Origin: Pseudomonas taiwanensis
Lineage (GTDB): Bacteria > Pseudomonadota > Gammaproteobacteria > Pseudomonadales > Pseudomonadaceae
Length of the DNA stretch: 64,000 nucleotides
NCBI RefSeq assembly: GCF_013393345.1
Contig: NZ_QJRF01000066.1
Span: 124,001-188,000, forward strand
Reading direction: 5' to 3'
Below, one piece after another: positions 25,438 through 31,789 of the stretch; the first letter of the stretch is position 1; each line of letters begins with the position of its first letter. Under the pieces are notes generated by a model. It was not told where the DNA came from. It did not search any database and saw only the letters and a list, made by a program, of their open reading frames with translations. A program made the position numbers and the translations under genes.

Positions 25438-25985
25438 AGAAACTTGTCCTGGGCGCCTGCGCCCTGTTCGTCTCCCTGAACCTGATGGCTGCCGACAAGC
25501 CCCACGTGCTGCTGACCACCAGCGCCGGGGAAATCGAGGTGGAACTGGAAGCCGACAAGGCCCCGGTCAGCGTGAAGAACTTCCTCGACTACGTGGATGC
25601 CGGTTTCTACAACGGCACGGTGTTCCATCGCGTCATCCCCGGTTTCATGATCCAGGGCGGCGGGTTCGATACCGACATGAGCCAGAAAGACACCCGTGAT
25701 CCGATCAAGAACGAAGCCGACAACGGCCTGCGCAACCTGCGCGGCACCCTGGCCATGGCCCGCACCCAGGCGGTGAACTCGGCCACCAGCCAGTTCTTCA
25801 TCAACCACAACGACAACGCCTTCCTCGACCACGGCAGCCGCGACTTCGGCTATGCCGTGTTCGGCAAGGTGGTACGCGGCATGGACGTCGTGGACCAGAT
25901 CGCCAACGTCCCCACCGGCAATCGCGGGATGTTCCAGAACGTTCCGCTGCAACCGGTGGTGATTCTCTCCGCCAAACGGCTCTGA
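25431..25985 (+). CDS. ppiA: Periplasmic cyclophilin-type peptidyl-prolyl isomerase
   Basis: A 184-residue cyclophilin with an N-terminal signal peptide ([20 protein letters not shown]), so it acts in the periplasm on folding proteins. The active-site segments are present: [19 protein letters not shown] (about residues 64-82) with catalytic Arg, [20 protein letters not shown] (about 105-124), and a [19 protein letters not shown] region. It overlaps the hydrolase gene by 7 bases. A CCCGGGC hairpin follows at 25995-26013 without a T-run. Confidence 0.93.
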   Translation: MLKKLVLGACALFVSLNLMAADKPHVLLTTSAGEIEVELEADKAPVSVKNFLDYVDAGFYNGTVFHRVIPGFMIQGGGFDTDMSQKDTRDPIKNEADNGLRNLRGTLAMARTQAVNSATSQFFINHNDNAFLDHGSRDFGYAVFGKVVRGMDVVDQIANVPTGNRGMFQNVPLQPVVILSAKRL

Positions 25986-26043
25986 CGCCCTCGGCCCGGG
26001 CAGGAAGCCCGGGTCGATCGCTCCACCTTCGGATGGATTCGCC

Positions 26044-27876
26044 ATGCTGTTCCAACGCTTCGAGCGCCTGATCGACGTCTTTCGCCAGGCGCCAGACGAA
26101 ATGCCCCCGCGCAGCGTGCTGCGCTTCTACGCCTATTACCTGCGCCAGGTCTGGCCGATCTTCAGCGCCTTGCTGTTGGTGGGGCTGATCGTTGCCCTGA
26201 TCGAAGTGGCGCTGTTCAGCTTCCTGGGCCGCATCGTCGACCTGATCCAGGCCACCCCCACGGGCGAACTCTTCCGGCTGCACGGGACGGAACTGACCTG
26301 GATGGCCGTGGTGACGCTGATCCTGCGGCCGCTGTTCAACAGCCTGCACGATCTGCTGGTGCACCAGAGCATCACACCCGGACTGACCAACCTGATCCGC
26401 TGGCAGAACCATCGCTATGTGCTGAAACAGAGCCTGGGCTTCTTCCAGAACGACTTTGCCGGGCGCATCGCCCAGCGCATCATGCAGACTGGCAACTCCC
26501 TGCGCGACTCGGCGGTGCAAGCGGTGGACGCCCTCTGGCACGTGCTGATCTACGCAGTCAGTTCGCTGGTGCTGTTCGCCGAAGCCGACTGGCGCCTGAT
26601 GGTGCCCCTGGTGTTGTGGATAGCCGGTTACCTCTGCGCCCTCCACTACTTCGTGCCACGAGTGAAGCGGCGCTCGGTGGAGTCCTCCGACTCCCGCTCG
26701 CAGCTGATGGGGCGCATCGTCGACGGCTACACCAATATCACCACCCTCAAGCTCTTCGCCCATACCCGCGAGGAGGAGGACTACGCCCGCGAAGCAATCG
26801 GCGACCAGACGCGCAAATCCCAGGCGATGGCGAGGGTGATCACCGCCATGGATGCCACCGTGACCATCATGGGTGGCCTGCTGATCGTCAGCACCTGCGG
26901 CCTCGCCCTGTGGCTGTGCAACCAGGGGCTGATCAGCGTCGGCGCCATCGCCCTGGCCACCGGCCTGGTGATCCGGATCATCAGCATGTCCGGCTGGATC
27001 ATGTGGGTAGTCACCGGAATCTTCGACAACATCGGCCAGGTGCAGGACGGTATGCAGACCATCGCCGTGCCGCGCCAGGTGACCGACCAACCGGATGCTC
27101 AACCGCTGAAGGTCGACCGGGGCGAGGTGCGCTTCGAGCGCATCGCGTTCCACTACGGCAAAGGCAGCGGCGTGATCGAAGGCCTCGACCTGGTGGTGCG
27201 GCCTGGCGAAAAGATCGGACTGGTCGGCCCCTCCGGCGCCGGCAAGTCGACCCTGGTCAACCTGCTGCTGCGCCTCTACGACCTGGAAAGCGGGCGCATC
27301 CTCATCGACGGCCAGGACATTGCCCGGGTGACCCAGGAAAGCCTGCGGGCGCAGATCGGCATGGTCACCCAGGACACCTCGCTGCTGCACCGTTCGATCC
27401 GTGACAACCTGCTCTACGGCCGTCCCGGCGCCAGTGATGCAGAACTGTTGGAAGCGGTGTACAAGGCCCGCGCGGGTGAGTTCGTTCCGCAGCTTTCGGA
27501 CGCCAACGGCCGACGCGGATTCGACGCCCATGTCGGCGAACGCGGCGTGAAACTGTCCGGCGGCCAGCGTCAGCGCATCGCCATTGCCCGCGTTCTGCTC
27601 AAGGACGCCCCCATCCTGATCCTCGACGAAGCCACTTCAGCGCTGGACTCCGAAGTGGAAGCGGCCATTCAGGAAAGCCTCGAAACCCTCATGCGCGGCA
27701 AGACAGTCATCGCCATCGCCCACCGGCTGTCCACGATCGCACGCATGGACCGCCTGGTGGTGCTGGACAAGGGGCGCATCGTGGAAAGCGGCAGCCACGC
27801 GCAATTGCTGGAGCACGGTGGTCTCTACGCGCGCCTCTGGCAACACCAGACAGGCGGATTCGTCGGCGTGGATTGA
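26044..27876 (+). CDS. ABC exporter (fused permease and ATPase half-transporter)
   Basis: A 610-residue type IV ABC exporter. Residues about 30-320 hold six membrane helices, beginning YYLRQVWPIFSALLLVGLIV. The ATPase domain (about 355-600) has Walker A GPSGAGKST near 396, the signature LSGGQRQR near 504, and Walker B LILDEATSALDSE near 524, followed by the H-loop AIAHRLS. It works as a homodimer unless a partner lies elsewhere. The N-terminal 25 residues (RFERLIDVFRQAPDEMPPRS) are typical of the PA3228-like proteins of pseudomonads. Substrate unknown; lipid-like or peptide cargo are possibilities. Confidence 0.9.
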   Translation: MLFQRFERLIDVFRQAPDEMPPRSVLRFYAYYLRQVWPIFSALLLVGLIVALIEVALFSFLGRIVDLIQATPTGELFRLHGTELTWMAVVTLILRPLFNSLHDLLVHQSITPGLTNLIRWQNHRYVLKQSLGFFQNDFAGRIAQRIMQTGNSLRDSAVQAVDALWHVLIYAVSSLVLFAEADWRLMVPLVLWIAGYLCALHYFVPRVKRRSVESSDSRSQLMGRIVDGYTNITTLKLFAHTREEEDYAREAIGDQTRKSQAMARVITAMDATVTIMGGLLIVSTCGLALWLCNQGLISVGAIALATGLVIRIISMSGWIMWVVTGIFDNIGQVQDGMQTIAVPRQVTDQPDAQPLKVDRGEVRFERIAFHYGKGSGVIEGLDLVVRPGEKIGLVGPSGAGKSTLVNLLLRLYDLESGRILIDGQDIARVTQESLRAQIGMVTQDTSLLHRSIRDNLLYGRPGASDAELLEAVYKARAGEFVPQLSDANGRRGFDAHVGERGVKLSGGQRQRIAIARVLLKDAPILILDEATSALDSEVEAAIQESLETLMRGKTVIAIAHRLSTIARMDRLVVLDKGRIVESGSHAQLLEHGGLYARLWQHQTGGFVGVD

Positions 27877-28017
27877 GTTCTGGCCGCGTCGTTTCATCGA
27901 CGCGGCTGATCTCCACTACAAGGCGCTTTGATTTCAATCGGGCGCAGCCGGCTGGTCATATGGGTCCCGTATCTGGTTTCACCTGAAACCCGCCACGGAC
28001 CCCGAGAGGATCAGCCC

Positions 28018-28284
28018 ATGAAGATCGCATCCGCCGTCAGCGCCGTTCTCGCCAGCCTCGCTCCAAGTGTGTTCGCCCAGGACCACCAGCGCGACGTAGG
28101 CGCCGGCATTCCCGCAGTCGACTATCACTACGGCATGGAACTGGACGTCCAGCGCGTCCTGTATCGCACCGACGCAACCCAGCGCGCAGGCGTGGTACCG
28201 GTGACCATGGTCTACGAGGACAGCCAAGGCGACCTGCACAAGGTTCGCTTCCTCGAGTGGGGCAGCCACACCAGCAACAGCTGA
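28018..28284 (+). CDS. DUF2790 small secreted protein (copy 1)
   Basis: An 88-residue protein with a signal peptide (MKIASAVSAVLASLAPSVFA) and one DUF2790 domain, recognised by VDYHYGMELDVQRVLYRTD and an ending with VYEDSQGDLHKVRFLEWGS. DUF2790 proteins are small periplasmic pseudomonad proteins, often abundant in stress or copper-related data sets, with no known function. The start at 28018 follows GAGAGGATCAGCCC. It has a close paralogue 240 bp downstream. Confidence 0.85.
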   Translation: MKIASAVSAVLASLAPSVFAQDHQRDVGAGIPAVDYHYGMELDVQRVLYRTDATQRAGVVPVTMVYEDSQGDLHKVRFLEWGSHTSNS

Positions 28285-28295
28285 TCCGCAAGCAA

Positions 28296-28319
28296 CGGGA
28301 ACTCTCCAGAGGGTTCCCG
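28296..28319. terminator. Hairpin between the two DUF2790 genes
   Basis: CGGGAACTCT and AGGGTTCCCG form a near-perfect stem 11 bp after the first gene's stop. No T-run follows, so it may be a processing or stability element rather than a terminator. Confidence 0.45.
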
Positions 28320-28527
28320 ATGTGTTGCACCGGCGTACCAGCTAGACCACGAACGAAGAAATTTCAGAATCTGCGACAAACGGTCGCAGCGCCTCAAGCA
28401 TGGGCGATTGCGAGTGATCAAAAAACGCTCAGACCAGAACCACTCCGAGGGGGCACTTGAACTAACCGTTCTCAGTCGGTCAGATAAAGTCCCTTGTAAG
28501 CGAAACCCAACAGAGGAATAAAAGCCT

Positions 28528-28812
28528 ATGAAAATGGCCTCGGTTGTAAGCGCCCTGCTCACCAGCCTCGCGCCCAGCGTATTCGCCCAGGATGGCACCC
28601 CGAATCAAGGTTCCGGCATTGCGCCGGTGGATTACCACTACGGGATGGAAGTCGACATCCAGAAAGTGCTTCACCGCACCGACACCTCCCAGAGGACTGG
28701 CGTCGTCCCCGTCACCCTCGTCTACGAAGACAGCGACGGTGAAGTCCACAAACTCCGCTTCCTCGAGTGGGGCGGCAGCACCGCCACCCCCGACCAGACG
28801 CAAGTCGGCTGA
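28528..28812 (+). CDS. DUF2790 small secreted protein (copy 2)
   Basis: A 94-residue paralogue of the preceding protein: signal peptide MKMASVVSALLTSLAPSVFA, then VDYHYGMEVDIQKVLHRTDT and the shared VVPVTLVYEDSDGEVHKLRF segment. AGAGGAAT lies about 10 bases before ATG. The two proteins differ at about one third of positions and in their C-termini, so the duplication is not recent. Its stop directly abuts the stop of the convergent FemAB-like gene (28812/28813). Confidence 0.85.
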   Translation: MKMASVVSALLTSLAPSVFAQDGTPNQGSGIAPVDYHYGMEVDIQKVLHRTDTSQRTGVVPVTLVYEDSDGEVHKLRFLEWGGSTATPDQTQVG

Positions 28813-29940
28813 TCAATCCCGCCGATACGGCAGCAAGCCTCGCGCCTCCTCGGCGTAGGCCAGCACGCCACCCCGCTCCTGCACCAGGAAATCGCCCACC
28901 GCAGCCCGCAAACCGGGATGGGCGAGCCAGTGCCAGGAGCGGGTGATCACCGGCTCGAATCCCCGAATCAGCTTGTGCTCACCCTGAGCGCCTGCATCGA
29001 AGCGCTGAAGTCCCGTGGCAATCGCCTGGTCGATGCCCTGGTAAAAGCAGGTTTCGAAATGCAGCCTATCGAACTCCGCCAGGCAACCCCAATAGCGCCC
29101 ATAGAGGGTGTCGCCACCCTGTAGCGAGAACGCCATCGCCACCGGCCGACCTGCCTGCAGTGCCAGCACCACACGAATGGCTTCCGGCATCCGCTCCGCC
29201 AGCAGGCTGAAGAACTTGCGCGTCAGGTACGGCGACTGGCCCCGCACCCGATAGGTGTTGGCGTAGCAGGCGTAGACGAAATCCCAGTCTGCTTCACCCA
29301 GTTCCCGGCCTTGACGCCATTGAAACTCTATCCCCTGCCCCGCCACCTGTTCGCGTTCCTTGCGGATCTGTTTGCGCTTGCGCGAACTCAAGGCGTCGAG
29401 GAAGTCCTGGAAATCCCGATACCCGTGGTTACGCCAATGGAATTGGCAGCCCAGCCGCTCCAGCCAGCCTTCACGCCCGCGCAGATGGTGGTCGGCAAAG
29501 GCATCGGTGAAATTGATGTGCAAGCCGGACAGGTCGTCGGCGGCCACATCGGCGACTACCGAGTCCAGTAGCTCGCTGGCTGCAGCGTCGTCCACCGCCA
29601 GTACGCGCGCGCCCCCCACCGGGGTAAAGGGCACGGCCGCAAGCAGCTTGGGGTAATAAGGAATGCCCGCGCGCTGGCAGGCATCGGCCCAGGCCCAGTC
29701 GAACACGTATTCGCCATAGGAATGGCTCTTCAGATAAGCCGGTAGCGCGGCGCGCAACTTGCCTTTCGGCCCACGCAACACGTGGTGCGCAGGATGCCAC
29801 CCGCTGCGCGCCCCCACGCTGCCGCTTTCTTCCAGGGTGGATAAAAAGGCATGACGCAGGAAAGGCTGCTCGTCCGGCAGCAGGGCATCCCATTGCTGCG
29901 GGTCGAGTTCATTGAGGCGAAAAAGGGTCTGGATCGGCAT
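28813..29940 (-). CDS. FemAB/GNAT-like N-acyltransferase (COG3146 type)
   Basis: A 375-residue protein of the family annotated as peptidoglycan biosynthesis/recognition or DUF482 N-acyltransferases. It begins MPIQTLFRLNELDPQQWDAL and contains LEESGSVGARSGWHPAHHVL, SRKRKQIRKEREQVAGQGIE and the CoA-fold segment VVLALQAGRPVAMAFSLQGG, with the family end FEPVITRSWHWLAHPGLRAA. The start at 29940 fits the family; the extension to 29985 crosses the terminator of the PhrS-like RNA. Probably it transfers an acyl or aminoacyl group, substrate unknown. Confidence 0.82.
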   Translation of the reverse strand: MPIQTLFRLNELDPQQWDALLPDEQPFLRHAFLSTLEESGSVGARSGWHPAHHVLRGPKGKLRAALPAYLKSHSYGEYVFDWAWADACQRAGIPYYPKLLAAVPFTPVGGARVLAVDDAAASELLDSVVADVAADDLSGLHINFTDAFADHHLRGREGWLERLGCQFHWRNHGYRDFQDFLDALSSRKRKQIRKEREQVAGQGIEFQWRQGRELGEADWDFVYACYANTYRVRGQSPYLTRKFFSLLAERMPEAIRVVLALQAGRPVAMAFSLQGGDTLYGRYWGCLAEFDRLHFETCFYQGIDQAIATGLQRFDAGAQGEHKLIRGFEPVITRSWHWLAHPGLRAAVGDFLVQERGGVLAYAEEARGLLPYRRD

Positions 29941-29983
29941 GGCGCCAGTCTGGCGCGGGCCGCGGAGGAAGAAAAGTGGGGAC

Positions 29984-30009
29984 AAAAAAATGGGCGACCG
30001 AAGTCGCCC
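29984..30009 (-). terminator. Terminator of the ccoM/phrS transcript
   Basis: GGGCGAC-CGAA-GTCGCCC with seven A on the plus strand at 29984-29990, which read as a T-tract on the minus strand. Confidence 0.85.
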
Positions 30010-30042
30010 GAGGTGCCTTGCGTGCCTGTAAACCCAGTGGAC

Positions 30043-30159
30043 TCAACGCGGTTTGCGTTTGTGCGAGTCCTTCCAGATGAAGTAACCAACGCCAGCGAAG
30101 AAGGCGCACATGAGACCGACGGTGCCTATACCGGCGAGAACCACTGTATCGACGAACAT
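30043..30159 (-). CDS. ccoM: CcoM-like 38-residue membrane peptide (cbb3 oxidase subunit)
   Basis: The frame encodes MFVDTVVLAGIGTVGLMCAF followed by FAGVGYFIWKDSHKRKPR: one membrane helix of about 20 residues and a basic cytoplasmic tail. GGAGG lies 7 bases before the ATG. The sequence pattern matches, from memory, the single-helix CcoM subunit found in the cbb3 cytochrome oxidase structure of P. stutzeri, which helps complex stability. Control by Anr fits an oxidase needed at low oxygen. The other cbb3 genes are not in the window. It is too short for most gene finders. Confidence 0.8.
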   Translation of the reverse strand: MFVDTVVLAGIGTVGLMCAFFAGVGYFIWKDSHKRKPR

Positions 30160-30229
30160 GATCTGCCTCCTGCGTTGTGGCGTTGTTGCTTCGATGGGTT
30201 CAAGTTACTCGCCCAGCAGGCAGGGAAAA

Positions 30230-30243
30230 TTGACTTGGATCAA
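30230..30243 (-). promoter_or_regulatory. Anr/FNR box, promoter-proximal
   Basis: TTGAC-TTGG-ATCAA matches TTGAT-N4-ATCAA with one mismatch. The distance to the -10 element TAACTT at 30202-30207 is that of a class II activated promoter. Confidence 0.8.
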
Positions 30244-30279
30244 TGGCCGCAGAGCGCCCGCGACAAGGCTGTCGGGACA

Positions 30280-30293
30280 CTGATCCAAATCAA
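30280..30293 (-). promoter_or_regulatory. Anr/FNR box, distal
   Basis: Read on the minus strand it is TTGAT-TTGG-ATCAG, one mismatch from consensus, exactly 50 bp from the first box. The two are embedded in matching flanks (GAAAATTGA-TTGGATCA) in opposite orientation. Confidence 0.75.
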
Positions 30294-30392
30294 TTTTCAG
30301 GGGGGGGGTGGCCGGGAGCAGGAGGGGCGAAACGAACGGTGGGAGCGCATTCATTCGCGAATGAGTTCGCCCACCGACTGCAGCGCGGCTTT

Positions 30393-30482
30393 TGTAGGTT
30401 GTGCCTGAGCTCCGCGAAGCCCAACGTGCGAGGTCGATTTGGGCCTCGCTCGGTTCGACCAGCGTGGCCCGGACCAACCTAC
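30393..30482. repeat. Intergenic repeat, GTAGGTTG family
   Basis: TGTAGGTTGTGCCTGAGC and CCGGACCAACCTACA form the outer arms, with an inner CCCAACGTGCGAGG segment. With the Anr region and a partial GAATTCATTCGC-like piece (30340-30372) it accounts for most of the 384 bp between ccoM and the next gene. Confidence 0.7.
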
Positions 30483-30543
30483 AGGGTCGCTGCAAGGCTG
30501 ATTGACATGGAATCTCCCACAAGAAGCAGGAGAGGAGGTGCTC

Positions 30544-30702
30544 TCAGCGCTTCTTCGGCTTCTTGCCGCCCTTCTTGCCCTTGGACAGCGGCATGGCTTG
30601 CTCGAAGGCCTTGCGCATGTCGTCCAGGCGCTTGTCATGGACATCATGGATGCGCTTGTCGCGCTCGGCGCCGAAATCGATCAGGTTGTCGTCGTTGCTC
30701 AT
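30544..30702 (-). CDS. Small basic protein downstream of alkB, unknown function
   Basis: A 52-residue protein beginning MSNDDNLIDFGAERDKRIHD and ending in the Lys-rich tail GKKGGKKPKKR. The first part is acidic and charged with a predicted helix (KRLDDMRKAFEQAM); there is no signal or membrane segment. Its ATG overlaps the alkB stop (ATGA), so it is the second gene of that operon. The basic tail could touch nucleic acid or ribosomes; this is a guess. I recall conserved short proteins at this place in pseudomonads, but no function. Confidence 0.7.
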   Translation of the reverse strand: MSNDDNLIDFGAERDKRIHDVHDKRLDDMRKAFEQAMPLSKGKKGGKKPKKR

Positions 30703-31295
30703 CAGCGAATCCAACGGAAGGTGAGATTGAGTCGGGGGGCGCAAGGGGTACGGGTCTTCGCCACCTGGTGTTGCCAATGATGCTGCGTCGGCCCACTCAT
30801 GACCAGTAGTGCGCCATGGCCCAGCTCCAGGGAATGTTCGATGCGGTTACTGCCCTTGCGCCGCAGGTCGAAGCGACGGGTGCCGCCCAGGTTGAGCGAG
30901 GCGACCAACGGATTGCGCCCAAGCTCGGGCTCATCGTCGCTGTGCCAGCCCATGGAGTCCTGACCGTCGCGGTAGTAGTTGAGCAGCACGCCATTCAGGG
31001 GCTGCCCCACCGCCGCCACGACCCGCGCGCGAATCTCCGCCAGCAAAGGCGTCCAGGGCAAAGGCTCGTGGGTCAGTCCGGAATAGCGGTAGCAGGCCTC
31101 GGCATCGCCATACCAGGCCACCAGTCGAGGCACCGGATAAAAGCGGCCATGCAGATAAACCTGCGGCTGCTCCCAGGCGGTCTCGGCCACCAGACGCGTC
31201 AACCAGTCGCTGGCCTCATCCCGGGAAAGGAAATGCGGCTCGTAGCGCAGTTCGGCGTTTGGCAGCTGGAGGGGAATATCGTCGAACAGGTCCAC
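30702..31295 (-). CDS. alkB: AlkB-type Fe(II)/2-oxoglutarate DNA demethylase
   Basis: A 197-residue dioxygenase that oxidatively removes alkyl groups from bases such as 1-methyladenine and 3-methylcytosine. The iron site is visible as HSDDEPELG (His-x-Asp, near residues 118-120) and a distal His in SGPTQHHWQHQVAKT (near 171-178). The 2-oxoglutarate-binding Arg residues are in the PRLNLTFRWIR end. The start codon is GTG at 31295; no in-frame ATG fits the family N-terminus (MDLFDDIPLQLPNAELRY). It overlaps the 52-residue gene. Confidence 0.93.
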   Translation of the reverse strand: MDLFDDIPLQLPNAELRYEPHFLSRDEASDWLTRLVAETAWEQPQVYLHGRFYPVPRLVAWYGDAEACYRYSGLTHEPLPWTPLLAEIRARVVAAVGQPLNGVLLNYYRDGQDSMGWHSDDEPELGRNPLVASLNLGGTRRFDLRRKGSNRIEHSLELGHGALLVMSGPTQHHWQHQVAKTRTPCAPRLNLTFRWIR

Positions 31296-31337
31296 CGATA
31301 TCGGCTTCAGGAAATGAGACGCCTCATTCTGCGCGCC

Positions 31338-31634
31338 TCAGACCTCCACATCCACCCACAGCCCCTGGCGCGGCAGCTCTTCGAGAACCGCCAGGTCCTC
31401 CTCTGCAACCTCCCCGGCCGCGAGTTCCTGGGGCGTATAGCCTCGCCGCTGACGGCGTCGCTGCTCTTCCCGCAGCAATTCCTCGGCTTCCTGGGGATGG
31501 CGCTTTTCCAGACCCACGGCGCTTTCCTGCGCACTCTCCTGCATGGGGGTGACGGGCGGGATGTCGGGGCGCGGCTTGACCGCGTCCTGCTGGGCCGTGA
31601 CAGGGACCAGGCCTTGCGGAATCGGTGGCAGCAT
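31338..31634 (-). CDS. Conserved small Glu/Arg-rich protein upstream of alkB
   Basis: A 98-residue protein: a Pro-rich N-terminus (MLPPIPQGLVPVTAQQDAVK), then a charged helix (EAEELLREEQRRRQRRGYTP) and an acidic end (GEVAEEDLAVLEELPRQGLW). GGAGG lies 9 bases before ATG. No catalytic motif, signal or membrane segment is seen. Relatives next to rapA in Pseudomonas have, as I recall, carried an erroneous aspartate-semialdehyde dehydrogenase label; 98 residues without a nucleotide fold cannot be that enzyme. It is divergent from rapA (155 bp). Confidence 0.7.
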   Translation of the reverse strand: MLPPIPQGLVPVTAQQDAVKPRPDIPPVTPMQESAQESAVGLEKRHPQEAEELLREEQRRRQRRGYTPQELAAGEVAEEDLAVLEELPRQGLWVDVEV

Positions 31635-31789
31635 GATGACGCCCTCCTTTGGTCAGTCTGTCGGCCACTTGGGGCGTTTCTTTACCGGCGCTCGCTACAC
31701 TTTTGCGGATAGTCGGCCCGTATCCGGCGTCGCCCTGCGCCCTCGGTTCCGTTAACATACGCGGCTTTTTTCAATTCAGGGAGACACGC

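Larger units (their letters stand above)
29984..30195 (-). ncRNA. phrS: PhrS-like Anr-controlled RNA that also encodes CcoM
   Basis: The Anr box at 30230-30243 is centred about 41.5 bp from a predicted start near 30195, with TAACTT as -10 (30202-30207). A GGGCGAC/GTCGCCC stem with a T-run at 29984-30009 ends the transcript, giving about 210 nt. From memory, P. aeruginosa PhrS is an Anr-dependent Hfq-bound RNA of about this length, contains a conserved 37-codon frame, and lies just before alkB (PA3306). Position, length, promoter type and frame all agree. Its antisense activity on a pqsR-like leader cannot be judged here. Confidence 0.72.

Noticed and set aside
25801-27531. A 576-codon minus-strand frame opposite the ABC exporter
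   Set aside because: The plus strand encodes intact Walker and signature motifs; the antisense frame has none.
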